DNA of 64,000 bases. It comes from Moringa oleifera. Lineage: Eukaryota > Streptophyta > Magnoliopsida > Brassicales > Moringaceae. The DNA lies in the NCBI GenBank assembly GCA_021397835.1, contig JAJFZO010000565.1, positions 44,707 to 108,706 of the forward strand. Reading direction: 5' to 3'. Positions 1-11,058 of the stretch are shown piece after piece. The notes under the pieces are model-generated. The model saw only the letters and a program-made list of their open reading frames with translations. It did not search any database and was not told where the DNA came from. A program made the position numbers and the translations under genes. Every line of letters starts with the position of its first letter. The first letter of the stretch is position 1.

Positions 1-129
1 CTTGCTACCAAGAGATCCTTCACCAATTTCTTGCCCCTTTCACACCAACTTGCTTAAGAGAGTAGGCTTGGAACACTTGTTGAATGCACATCTTTGGAAC
101 CATACTATGATCCCTTGTCAAACTTGCAA
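1..129 (-). pseudogene. Start of a Ty3/gypsy gag relic (linker duplicate) entering from the left
   Basis: This matches the end of the relic seen at each later unit boundary (for example 8027-8155). It is a second, diverged copy of the gag linker that lies between the gag C-terminus and the zinc knuckle; compare CTTGCTACCAAGAGATCC here with CTTGCTGCCAAGAGATCC at 7647. The rest of this relic lies left of the window. Confidence 0.7.
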
Positions 130-1563
130 ATTATACTAGTGCATGGGATATAAGGTTTAGACATTAGAGTATATGGTCTATTACTTACAAATTAGGGTCT
201 AGGTTTTTGCGCTTTAGGTTTAGCGTCTAGGGTCCACATTTTAGGGCTCTAGGATTATGGGATTTTAGGGTCTTCAGTCTATGATCTAGGGTTTTAGGTT
301 TTAGGGCCCAAGGTTTCATGGTTTTATGATTTTAAAGATTTAGGACTTAGGGTCAAGAGTTTATGGTTTCGAAGGTCTTAGGTTTAGAGTTTTTGAGTCT
401 AAGGTGCATGACCTATGTTTTAGGTTTTAGGATTTCAAGGTTTAGGATATAATGTTAGGTTTCTGAGGTCTTGGGTCAAAATTATGGTCAAAGTTCTTGG
501 GTTAACGTTTTAAGTTTTTGTTTTTAAGGTTTTCATCTTTAGGATTTTAAGGTCTAGTGTCTAGAGTTTTAAGATTTTATGATTTAGAGTTTCAGGTCAT
601 GGTCTAGGGTCTATAGTTTAGGGTTTAGGTTTCTAAGGTCATGGTTTTGGGTTCGTAATCTAGGCTCTAGGGTTTAAGTTTTACTTTTTTGGATTTATGG
701 CCCAAGATCTAGGGTTTAAGTTCTTGGGTTTTAAGGTCTGAGGTCTAAAGTTTAAGGTCTAGGATTTTGGAACTATGAATCTGAGGCTTTAAGGTATCAT
801 GTCTAGTGTTAAAAAGCTTTGAGGGAGCTAAGATCTATGTTTGTAGGGTTTAAAGGTTTAAGGTTTTACGGTTAGAGTCTTGGGTCTAAGACATAAGGCT
901 TTAGTGTTTTTGGGTTTTGGGATTTTAAGGTTTGTAGTCTAGGGTTTTAAGATCTAGGGTCTAATAATTTACAGTGTAGCATCTAGGATCTAGCATGCTT
1001 GTGTCACGCTTTGGGTTCTCTCTTTTATCTTTGTATCTCTTTGGTTAAAAGTCATTGAGTGGTAAGAAACTTCTTTATATCTCTTAGAATGGTGCCCATC
1101 TGTAACCTTTCGAGTGATGAATTATGAGACTTCTTTATCCTTGTTTATTATTCTTAGGGCGGTAATTTTCTTTATCCATTCGGTATTAAACTTGGTGACC
1201 TTTTTTTTCCCCTTATTTTCATTCAAATTTGTTTGAACTTGTGCTTGATATTTTCAAAAAAATTTATAACAAAGTTATATCATTTCCATTCCAAACATTA
1301 TTCCATCATAACGTAATATCCCTTAGGCCCTACCACCCTAATCTTTCAACCTTAAACCTTAAATGTTAGAATCCTAAACTTTAGACCCTTGACTATTATA
1401 TCCTAAAATCTAAACTCCAAACCTTAAAATTCTAGACCTTTTACCATTCAACCCTGCACTCTAAACCCTTAGACGGTTATGCTCTAGACTATAAAGTGTA
1501 GACCATATATCATAGACCCTATAACCTATAACTTGAACCCTAAACCCAAAATTATTAATACAG

Positions 1564-2212
1564 GAGTGTCTATGTTACCATATTCAACCCATAATACTAT
1601 GTGATGAACAGTTGGTATGTACCTTGGAGGATTTTCACGGGAGGAAGTTATGGAAGCTTCCTTTGTGATGGGTAGTTGGCATGCACCTTCGCAATTTCCA
1701 AGGAAAAGTTATTTCAACTTACTTGACTCCTTCTATTTTTGTCAAACAAATGCATGTAATAAGCTAATTATTAGTAAAAACTTAATTATTTTTTTCAAAG
1801 ACCTAAAGCATGAATGGTTGATTTCATGTAATAGTATTTTTTGATGCTTTAGACATTGAAGGTAACTTAAACTTTGATTGTATGTGCAGATTCTGCTCTT
1901 TTATTTCTCTCTTTCATCTTTGTGTCTCTTTGGTTTAGAGCCATTGAATGGTAAGAAATATCTCTGTATCTCTTAGGCGGTGCTCATTTGTAACCCTGTG
2001 AGTGGTGGTTTGTGACGTTTTCATATCCTTATTTATTTTCCTTAAGATAATAATTTTTTGTATCACTTTGGCAATCCTATGAGTGGTGAGCTTTTTATCT
2101 TCTATTTTCATTCAAAGATGATGGAATATGTGCTTGTACTTTATAAACAAATTTTTCGACAAAGATACATTATTTCAATCCAAATATTGTTCCATCATAA
2201 TACTGTATCACC
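1564..2212 (+). mobile_element. M2 module (U1 copy)
   Basis: Copy of the module described at 9591-10239; starts GAGTGTCTATG and ends CTGTATCACC. Confidence 0.65.
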
Positions 2213-3031
2213 ATAGACCCTTTCTCTAAACCATAAACAATCAAGACCTCAGATTTAAGACCCATTAACTTGGACAGTAGACCTTACACCCCACACCTTA
2301 GACCCTAGAGCTTAGACTCCAAAACCCTAAAACTCTTCAGACCCTAATACTTGACCCTACAACCTTTAAACTGTAGATATAAACCTAAATACCCTAAATC
2401 CTAGATCCTAAACCCATACACCCTCAATCCTTAAAACTTGAACCCTAGATCTTAGATGCTAGATTTTAAACCATAGATCCTTGACACTAAACCCTATGCC
2501 TTGGACCTTAGTCCTTAATTTCCCAATGCTAAAACCTTAGATCCTTGGTCCTATACCTGTAAAGCCTAGACAAAAGCTTGAATTCCTAAACCTTAGACCC
2601 TTGATTCCAAACTTTAGATCATAGACCCTAAAACTTGTAGCCTGTGAACCAAATCTACATCTTGGAGCTTAAGCAATAAACCTTTGAGTTGGAATCCTAG
2701 ACCATAAACCTTAGGCCCTAGACCTGAGACCTTAAAGCCTTTAGACCATAGACCTAAAGCCATAAAACTATAAACTCTAAAATTCTAAATCTTAGACCTT
2801 AGTGCTTACGGGTTATGGTTTACGATGTAGCGTTTAGCATTAAGGTTCAAGGTTCAAGGTTTAGGGCTAAAGATTTAATGTTTATGGTTTATGATTCAGG
2901 GATTAGTGTTTAGTGTGTTGTGTTTAAAGTTTACGGGTTAGGATTAAGGGTTTAGAGATTTTGGATTAATAGTTTGAGCTTATGGTTCAAGGGTAGGATT
3001 TAAGCATTTTGATTTCGGGTTTAGGTGTTAG

Positions 3032-3553
3032 GTGATACCATATTTTGAAGGAACCATATTCAAAATGAAAATGATATAACTTCACTAAAAATGTTGTTTG
3101 AAAAGTACAAGCACAAGTTTGAATAGATTTGAATGAACATTAGGGATAAAAGGCTTACAATTATGTCTAATACCAAAGAGATACAAAAAATCACCGCCCT
3201 ATATAGAAATCTCACAACTCACCACTCACAGAGATATAGATGAACACCATCTTAAGAGATTGATTCTCACCACTCAATGGCTCCCAATCAAAGAAATATA
3301 AAGATAAAAAAAGAACTCAAAGAGTTTCTACACATACAACTAAACTTTTTGCTAATAACTAAATCATTTAAGGCATTTGTTTGACAAAATGAAGTTAGTA
3401 AGTTGAAATAAATCTCTCTTAGAGATTTCTAAGGTGCATGCCAACTGTCCATCACTAAAGAAGCTTCCATAACTTTCTTTAAAAAAATTTGCCAAGGTGC
3501 ATGCCAACTATGCATCACATCGTGTCATGGGCTGAATGTGATAACATAACTAA
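3032..3553 (-). mobile_element. M3 module (U1 copy)
   Basis: Inverted module; has GATTGATTCTC near 3268, shared with U4 only (GATTGTTTCTC in the others). Confidence 0.65.
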
Positions 3554-4572
3554 CCCTGCGTCATTAGGTGATGCAATAATAGGTGTTTGAATCTATATGA
3601 AGAGATGTAAGTTAATATAACCAAAACTTTACACAATTAAGTGAAGTTCATGTCAAATTTAGCTTTTTATTAGATCCAATCAATTTTTAGGCCTAATTAA
3701 TTTAATAACCTAATTTACATATTAAGCTAATCTTTTTTTAAATACAAGTAAATTTTAGACTCAATTAATAATTTAACCCAATGAATTGATAGAATGAATG
3801 AATTATTAAGTTAAATTAATTGTTTGGCTCAATTGCATATTAAGCTCAATTATTCATTTGATGCAATTAATTTGGATATGATCATATCTTAGACTCAATT
3901 AGTTATTAGCTCCATTATATCTTAAGTTCAATTATAATTTGGATACGATTATATTTTAGACTCAATTCATTTGTAAGCTTTTTGTATGAGGGTTCAAGCC
4001 TACTATGCCAAATAATATCTTAAGATCTATTAGATTTTAGAACCAATTATATTTTGGGCATAAGTATTTATTTATCTCACTTCATTCTCGGACTCAATTA
4101 TAAATTAAGCCACTAACTATTTATTAAACTTGATTTTATATCAAACTCAATCTTCAATTAGACTTAACTAAATCTTATGTGCAATCAATTCTTAGTCACA
4201 ATTTAATATTAATTGTTAAACTTAATTACATCTTAAATCTAATTACATCTGAAATCAAGTAAATCATCTTGAATCAAAAATTATAGAGCTGACAATGATA
4301 CATATTAGTCAACTAAATTTTTTAAAATAAACTATTTAAATTTAGAATTAAAGTTTTCTTTTGTTCCTGCACTTGGTTGGTATTCACGTGAATAAGCAAA
4401 ACTAAATCAAGCTGGCAAGCAATATAATTAAAAATTAATTATAGAAAACACATTATTTTCTATTATACTATGGATGAAGATGGCTTCTCATGATTTTTTC
4501 CTTAATACATCAACATTCTTAAAATAAAATCCAAAAAATATTTGATAAAAATTAAATGAAAAGAAAAACCAT

Positions 4573-4575
4573 AAT
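4573..4575. other. Junction of the 881-bp X2 deletion (U1)
   Basis: CCATAAT joins directly to CACCGAGG through a shared AAT. In U2 the two AAT copies lie at 12600-12602 and 13481-13483, exactly 881 bp apart. Confidence 0.9.
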
Positions 4576-5707
4576 CACCGAGGACACCCACCATAAGGTC
4601 AGTTATTCTTTTGATCCATCAATAATTTATCCTTTATCTCTCTATAAGTTATGATTATAGTAGAGACCACCACATTACGGTGTTGACCGCCAAGATCCTA
4701 AGGACCACTTTACAATTGTCTTGAGAAATACATTATAGATTTCTTTTTTCAAGATCAAACATTTTTTCTATCTCATTAATTTATGTGAATAAATTTATAT
4801 ATATGAATTGGATTGATTTGGGAAACGTATTTTTAGTTTTATGTCATATATAGATTTGTACCGCAAAATAAAAAAAGTCAATGTGGAAGATGGATCGATT
4901 TGCAATATAGTTTTTTCCGTTTTAGAACTAAGGTCTAGGGTTTGGGGTCTAAGTTGTATAGTTTATGGTTCAAATGTCCATGATCTAGGGTTTTGTGGTC
5001 TAAAGGTTAGGGTTTTAGGGTTTAGAGTTTTATGGTTTTATATTCAAAGTCTAAGTTTTAGGTTTATGAGTCTTAGGTAGGATTTAGAGTTTTATGGTTT
5101 TAAGTCTAAGGTCTAGGTTTATAACTCTAAGGTTTAGGGCTTAAGGTTTGTGATCTAGGTTCTAAGGTCTAAAGTTTTGAGATTTTAAGGTTTCAGGGTT
5201 TTAGAAACTAAGTCTATGATCTAAGCTATGGGGTGAATGTTTTAGGATTCCAACTTTTAAGGTTTTAGGTTTAAGCTCCAAGGTATAGATTAGGTCTAGG
5301 GTCTAGTCCATGATTAAAGGTTTAGAATCTAAGGTCTAAGGTTTAGGAATTTAGGCTTTGTTTAGGGTTTAGAGATCCCTAATCTAGGATGTAAGGCCCA
5401 AATTTTAGAATTGAGGAATTAGGGACTAAGGTCCAAGGTTTAGGCTTTAGCGCCAAGGATCAAGGGTCTAGGTTTATTGTCTTAGTGTCTATTATCTAAG
5501 GTTTAAAGGTTATAGGGTCTAGTATTACAATCTAAGGCCTAAGTTTTAGAGTTTTTAAGTTCGTAGGTCTAGGGTCTATAGTCTAACATGTTGGGTGTAG
5601 GGTCTAGTGTCTAAGTTAATATGTCATAGATCTAGGTCCTTGGTTTTGGGGTTTAGAAGGTTTAAGGCCTAGGGTTTAGGTCTATGGGTTATAGTTTAGG
5701 GTTTAGG

Positions 5708-6352
5708 CTGATACTAAATTTTGATGAAACATTATTTAGAATGAAAATAATGTAATTTTGTTGAAAATTTTGTTTATAAAGTACAAGCATATGTTTGAAT
5801 AGATTGCGTGAAAATAAAAGATAAAAGGCTCACCACTCACAAGGTTACTAAAGAGATACAGAAAATCACTACCCTAAGGACAATGATAAGGATACAAAAA
5901 CCTCATAACCCATCACTCACAGGGTTACATATGGGCATCACCCTAAGAGATACAGGGATGTTTCTTACTACTTAATGGTTCTGAACCGAAGAGATACAGC
6001 GGTGAAAGAAAAAAGTCATCGAGCTTCTACATATACAATTAAAGTCTAAGCTACCCTCAATATCTAAAGCATTAAAATAAATATTAGTGCATGAAACAAC
6101 GTTCCATTCTTTGGGTCTTCAAAAAATAATTAAGTTTTTACTAATAACTAGCTCATTTAATGCATTTGTTTGAAAAAAATAAATGGATTTAGCAGGTTGA
6201 AATAACTCTCTCATGAAAATTATTAAGATGCATACCAATTACCTACAACTAAAGAAGCATCAGTAACTTCCTTTCTTTAAAATCTTCTAAGGTGCATACC
6301 AATTGTCCATCACATAGCATCATGGGCTGAATTTGGTAACATAGGCACTCTT
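5708..6352 (-). mobile_element. M4 module (U1 copy)
   Basis: Has ACATTATT near 5729, shared only with U7; the other units have ACGTTATT. Confidence 0.65.
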
Positions 6353-6710
6353 GTCTCAATGATGTATGGTCTAGGGCTCAAGCTCTAAGGTGTAGGATCT
6401 ATGGTGTAGGGTCTGGGCTTTATAGTTTGAAGTCCAGAGCATGAGAATTTAGGGGTCTAGAGTCCAAGGTTGAATGGTCAAGGGGAGAGTGGTTTGGAGT
6501 CTAGATTTTAAGGTATAAGAGTTAAGGGTCTAAAGTTTAAGGTTCAAGGTTGAATGATTACGGTTGAAAGGTCTAGGGTGATACCATATTATCATGGAAG
6601 AGTGTCTAACCTTAACCTTAAATCCTAAACCACTTAAACACTTACATTCAACCCTAAACACTAAACCAATTAAACACTTACTTTAAATCCTAAACCTTAA
6701 ATCATAAATG

Positions 6711-7212
6711 CTAAATATTGAACTCTAAATCTCAAACACTTAACTATCCTGAAACCTTAAACCAAAAACCCTAAATCCTAAACATAGATTCTTAAACCCA
6801 TAACTCCAAACCTTAAGTTTTAAACCCTAAACTTTAAATCGTAACCCACAAATCATTAATATTGACTACTAAACCCTAAGCCCTAAATTCTAAAGTTTAA
6901 ACCTTACAATATAAGATTTGGCATTCAGGGATTCGGATTTCGGCTTAAAGAGTTTGTGTTTAGAGTTTAAGTATTAGGATCTAAGGTTCAGGGCTTAAGA
7001 TTTAGTTTTTAAGGTTTAGTGTGTTATAGTTAGAGTTTACAGGTTAGGATTCAAGGCTTAGAGGTTATGGATTGAGAGTTTCAGCTTATGGTTTAAGAGA
7101 TAGGATTTAGGCATTTTGGTTTTTGGGTGTAAGGGTTACATGATACCATATTTTGAAGGAACAATATTAGGTTAGGTTCAATTAATTATTAAGCTCAATT
7201 ATATCTTAAGTA
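6711..7212. repeat. Long-form arm of T6, 502 bp (U1)
   Basis: Present only here and in U7. It continues the CCCTAAA-like tract to about 6905, then switches to a TTTAGGG-like tract that resembles the second half of T3 word for word (for example TTAGTGTGTTATAG against TTAGTGTGTTGTG). It ends in a module right end (GATACCATATTTTGAAGG, 7141-7158) and CTCAATTA words. Confidence 0.85.
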
Positions 7213-7261
7213 TAATATTTTATTTGGCTTAATCACATATTAATATCAAATATTTATTAGC

Positions 7262-8155
7262 TCAATTATAACCATCATACAGCACTTTCCTATTATATTG
7301 TCAAGGTCCACCCAATAGCAAATGACTAGCATTTATAACCAAGGCCTACCCTATAATAAATGGCAAGCATCCATAGGAGTAGCATCTCACCCAACTTTCA
7401 TCGTTTGTCACCTTGGCACATTTTCAAGTTATGTTGCACTACAATGGACATATCGTGATCAGCATATATCATCTCATCCTCATTACCATCATGTTCTAGA
7501 TCATTATTATCTTCATCATCTTCTCCATTACTAACATCATTAAACTAAAGTAACAATCCTTCTATTCAGACAATAAGAAGCAATATGCCCAAAATCATGA
7601 CATTTAAAGTATTTCCTCCACCTTGTGCAGGAGAATTGGATGTTTGCTTGCTGCCAAGAGATCCTTCACCATTTTCTTGCCCTTTTGACATTGCCTTGCT
7701 TAGAAGAGCAGGCTTGGAGTTAACTCTCTTTGATTACACATATTTGGAACCATACCATAATTCCTTTTCAAACTTCTGTTGCTTCTTAGTTTTTAAAGTC
7801 AATTTACACACATCATTTAATGACCAATATGACAGAAGTTTAACCACTTTAGAAATCTCATATTTCACACTCTCAAAGTATCTACCAATGGTTTGCTCCT
7901 CTAGTTCTACAAGCTTTCCGTTAGCATCAAATTCTACTGCATACTCCTCTACCAATAAGAAGCAATATGCCCAAAACCATGACATTTGAAAGCATTTCCT
8001 TCAACCTAGTGTAGAAAAATTGTTTTCTTGCTACCAAGAGATCCTTCACCAATTTCTTGCCCCTTTAACACCAACTTGCTTAAGAGAGTAGGCTTGGAAC
8101 ACTTGTTGAATGCACATCTTTGGAACCATACTATGATCCCTTGTCAAACTTGCAA
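7262..8155 (-). pseudogene. Decayed Ty3/gypsy-type gag-protease fragment (U1)
   Basis: Reading on - from high to low coordinates: a linker duplicate; a degraded zinc knuckle (7952-7993: FKCHGFGHIASY, last Cys now Trp); gag C-terminal sequence in an open stretch (to 7734), with EEQTIGRYF, YEISKVVKLLSYW and LNDVCKLTLK; a stop and linker; a second knuckle (7570-7611: YFKCHDFGHIASYC, i.e. CX2CX4HX4C with the first Cys replaced by Tyr); LNRRIVTLV and a frameshift; an acidic stretch into IYADHD (YADH at 7455-7466); then DACHLL-stop-GRPW (7339-7374); and a second version of that motif (7262-7333) ending QYNRKVLYDGYN. This order matches gag to protease to the start of pol in plant Ty3/gypsy elements (established knowledge). 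No reverse transcriptase, integrase or LTR is visible. Several stops and at least two frameshifts make it non-functional. Confidence 0.85.
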
Positions 8156-8176
8156 ATTATACTAGTGCATGGGATA

Positions 8177-9019
8177 TAAGGTTTAGACATTAGAGTATAT
8201 GGTCTATTACTTACAAATTAGGGTCTAGGTTTTTGCGCTTTAGGTTTAGCGTCTAGGGTCCACATTTTAGGGCTCTAGGATTATGGGATTTTAGGGTCTT
8301 CAGTCTATGATCTAGGGTTTTAGGTTTTAGGGCCCAAGGTTTCATGGTTTTATGATTTTAAAGATTTAGGACTTAGGGTCAAGAGTTTATGGTTTCGAAG
8401 GTCTTAGGTTTAGAGTTTTTGAGTCTAAGGTGCATGACCTATGTTTTAGGTTTTAGGATTTCAAGGTTTAGGATATAATGTTAGGTTTCTAAGGTCTTGG
8501 GTCAAAATTATGGTCAAAGTTCTTGGGTTAACGTTTTAAGTTTTTGTTTTTAAGGTTTTCATCTTTAGGATTTTAAGGTCTAGTGTCTAGAGTTTTAAGA
8601 TTTTATGATTTAGAGTTTCAGGTCATGGTCTAGGGTCTATAGTTTAGGGTTTAGGTTTCTAAGGTCATGGTTTTGGGTTCGTAATCTAGGCTCTAGGGTT
8701 TAAGTTTTACTTTTTTGGATTTATGGCCCAAGATCTAGGGTTTAAGTTCTTGGGTTTTAAGGTCTGAGGTCTAAAGTTTAAGGTCTAGGATTTTGGAACT
8801 ATGAATCTGAGGCTTTAAGGTATCATGTCTAGTGTTAAAAAGCTTTGAGGGAGCTAAGATCTATGTTTGTAGGGTTTAAAGGTTTAAGGTTTTACGGTTA
8901 GAGTCTTGGGTCTAAGACATAAGGCTTTAGTGTTTTTGGGTTTTGGGATTTTAAGGTTTGTAGTCTAGGGTTTTAAGATCTAGGGTCTAATAATTTACAG
9001 TGTAGCATCTAGGATCTAG
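8177..9019 (+). repeat. T1: degenerate telomere-like tract, TTTAGGG on + (reference)
   Basis: About 840 bp of diverged words such as TCTAGGGTTTTAGG and GGTCTAGGG, in which the TTTAGGG theme recurs with frequent substitution to TCTAGGG, TTTAAGG or TTATGG. Perfect heptamers occur only singly. This is an interstitial telomere-like tract, not a functional telomere end. Copies: 151-993, 16604-17446, 25029-25871, 31813-32661 (damaged), 40245-41087, 48670-49512, 57577-58419. Confidence 0.85.
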
Positions 9020-9350
9020 CATGCTTGTGTCACGCTTTGGGTTCTCTCTTTTATCTTTGTATCTCTTTGGTTAAAAGTCATTGAGTGGTAAGAAACTTCT
9101 TTATATCTCTTAGAATGGTGCCCATCTGTAACCTTTCGAGTGATGAATTATGAGACTTCTTTATCCTTGTTTATTATTCTTAGGGCGGTAATTTTCTTTA
9201 TCCATTCGGTATTAAACTTGGTGACCTTTTTTTTCCCCTTATTTTCATTCAAATTTGTTTGAACTTGTGCTTGATATTTTCAAAAAAAATTTATAACAAA
9301 GTTATATCATTTCCATTCCAAACATTATTCCATCATAACGTAATATCCCT
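9020..9350 (+). repeat. M1: 5'-truncated module copy, + strand (reference)
   Basis: This aligns by eye with the 3' half of M2. It shares the run TCTCTTTGGTT, the words CATTGAGTGGTAAGAAA and GGCGGTAAT, the TTTTCATTCAAA stretch, and the end TTCCATCATAA followed by CCCTAAA-like sequence. The 5' half, with the repeated GGCATGCACCTT words, is missing. Copies: 994-1323, 17447-17775, 25872-26200, 32662-32990, 41088-41416, 49513-49841, 58420-58750. Confidence 0.75.
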
Positions 9351-9590
9351 TAGGCCCTACCACCCTAATCTTTCAACCTTAAACCTTAAATGTTAGAATC
9401 CTAAACTTTAGACCCTTGACTATTATATCCTAAAATCTAAACTCCAAACCTTAAAATTCTAGACCTTTTACCATTCAACCCTGCACTCTAAACCCTTAGA
9501 CGGTTATGCTCTAGACTATAAAGTGTAGACCATATATCATAGACCCTATAACCTATAACTTGAACCCTAAACCCAAAATTATTAATACAG
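9351..9590 (-). repeat. T2: degenerate CCCTAAA-like tract (reference)
   Basis: About 240 bp rich in ACCCTAAAC, CCTTAAAC and TAGACCCT words, i.e. the plant telomere motif read on the - strand and heavily diverged. It sits between M1 and M2. Copies: 1324-1563, 17776-18015, 26201-26440, 32991-33230, 41417-41656, 49842-50081, 58751-58990. Confidence 0.8.
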
Positions 9591-10239
9591 GAGTGTCTAT
9601 GTTACCATATTCAACCCATAATACTATGTGATGAACAGTTGGTATGTACCTTGGAGGATTTTCACGGGAGGAAGTTATGGAAGCTTCCTTTGTGATGGGT
9701 AGTTGGCATGCACCTTCGCAATTTCCAAGGAAAAGTTATTTCAACTTACTTGACTCCTTCTATTTTTGTCAAACAAATGCATGTAATAAGCTAATTATTA
9801 GTAAAAACTTAATTATTTTTTTCAAAGACCTAAAGCATGAATGGTTGATTTCATGTAATAGTATTTTTTGATGCTTTAGACATTGAAGGTAACTTAAACT
9901 TTGATTGTATGTGCAGATTCTGCTCTTTTATTTCTCTCTTTCATCTTTGTGTCTCTTTGGTTTAGAGCCATTGAATGGTAAGAAATATCTCTGTATCTCT
10001 TAGGCGGTGCTCATTTGTAACCCTGTGAGTGGTGGTTTGTGACGTTTTCATATCCTTATTTATTTTCCTTAAGATAATAATTTTTTGTATCACTTTGGCA
10101 ATCCTATGAGTGGTGAGCTTTTTATCTTCTATTTTCATTCAAAGATGATGGAATATGTGCTTGTACTTTATAAACAAATTTTTCGACAAAGATACATTAT
10201 TTCAATCCAAATATTGTTCCATCATAATACTGTATCACC
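9591..10239 (+). mobile_element. M2: full module, + strand, possible MITE-like element (reference)
   Basis: A 649-bp module that also occurs inverted as M3 and M4. Its left end reads GAGTGTCTATGTTACCATATTC and its right end, read inward on the other strand, begins GGTGATAC. Across M2-M4 the two ends share a TACCATATT core, compatible with a short terminal inverted repeat. Inside lie two related words, AGTTGGTATGTACCTT and AGTTGGCATGCACCTT, about 70 bp apart. A 75-codon ORF here (9644-9871) is closed by stops in the homologous M3 and M4, so I do not call it coding. Whether this was ever a transposon is inference: I could not define a target-site duplication. Confidence 0.65.
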
Positions 10240-11058
10240 ATAGACCCTTTCTCTAAACCATAAACAATCAAGACCTCAGATTTAAGACCCATTAACTTGG
10301 ACAGTAGACCTTACACCCCACACCTTAGACCCTAGAGCTTAGACTCCAAAACCCTAAAACTCTTCAGACCCTAATACTTGACCCTACAACCTTTAAACTG
10401 TAGATATAAACCTAAATACCCTAAATCCTAGATCCTAAACCCATACACCCTCAATCCTTAAAACTTGAACCCTAGATCTTAGATGCTAGATTTTAAACCA
10501 TAGATCCTTGACACTAAACCCTATGCCTTGGACCTTAGTCCTTAATTTCCCAATGCTAAAACCTTAGATCCTTGGTCCTATACCTGTAAAGCCTAGACAA
10601 AAGCTTGAATTCCTAAACCTTAGACCCTTGATTCCAAACTTTAGATCATAGACCCTAAAACTTGTAGCCTGTGAACCAAATCTACATCTTGGAGCTTAAG
10701 CAATAAACCTTTGAGTTGGAATCCTAGACCATAAACCTTAGGCCCTAGACCTGAGACCTTAAAGCCTTTAGACCATAGACCTAAAGCCATAAAACTATAA
10801 ACTCTAAAATTCTAAATCTTAGACCTTAGTGCTTACGGGTTATGGTTTACGATGTAGCGTTTAGCATTAAGGTTCAAGGTTCAAGGTTTAGGGCTAAAGA
10901 TTTAATGTTTATGGTTTATGATTCAGGGATTAGTGTTTAGTGTGTTGTGTTTAAAGTTTACGGGTTAGGATTAAGGGTTTAGAGATTTTGGATTAATAGT
11001 TTGAGCTTATGGTTCAAGGGTAGGATTTAAGCATTTTGATTTCGGGTTTAGGTGTTAG
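10240..11058. repeat. T3: opposed telomere-like tracts, switch near 10832 (reference)
   Basis: The first ~590 bp read CCCTAAA-like on +. From about 10833 the tract reads TTTAGGG-like on + for ~230 bp until M3. The switch is abrupt, at TTAGTGCTTACGGGTTATGG. With M2 and M3 as flanking inverted arms, the region is a large imperfect palindrome of about 2 kb. Copies: 2213-3031, 18665-19483, 27090-27908, 33880-34698, 42306-43124, 50731-51549, 59642-60460. Confidence 0.8.

Larger units (their letters stand above)
1..8026 (+). repeat. Unit U1 (8026 bp; long form, 881-bp deletion)
   Basis: Blocks: gag relic tail 1-129, T1 151-993, M1 994-1323, T2 1324-1563, M2 1564-2212, T3 2213-3031, M3 3032-3553, X1 3554-4572, X2 missing, X3 4573-4918, T4 4919-5707, M4 5708-6352, T5 6353-6577, m5 6578-6606, T6 long arm 6607-7140, relic R from 7262. 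It has the long T6 arm, as U7 does, and lacks the whole X2 block. Its T1 shares CTGAGGTC with U8 only; the other units have CTAAGGTC. Confidence 0.95.

Noticed and set aside
151..993. Functional telomere or chromosome end
   Set aside because: The TTTAGGG motif is highly degenerate, occurs in both orientations inside each unit, and is flanked by unrelated blocks.
7322..7534. 70-codon + strand ORF
   Set aside because: Antisense to the protease part of the relic.
7585..7989. 134-codon + strand ORF, the longest in the unit
   Set aside because: It is antisense to the gag relic, whose - strand translation has clear gag and zinc-knuckle motifs; the + frame matches nothing I recognise.
9644..9871. 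75-codon ORF repeated in all eight units inside M2
   Set aside because: It persists only because the whole unit is nearly identical between copies. The homologous M3 and M4 modules have stops within the first codons of this frame, and there is no recognisable domain.
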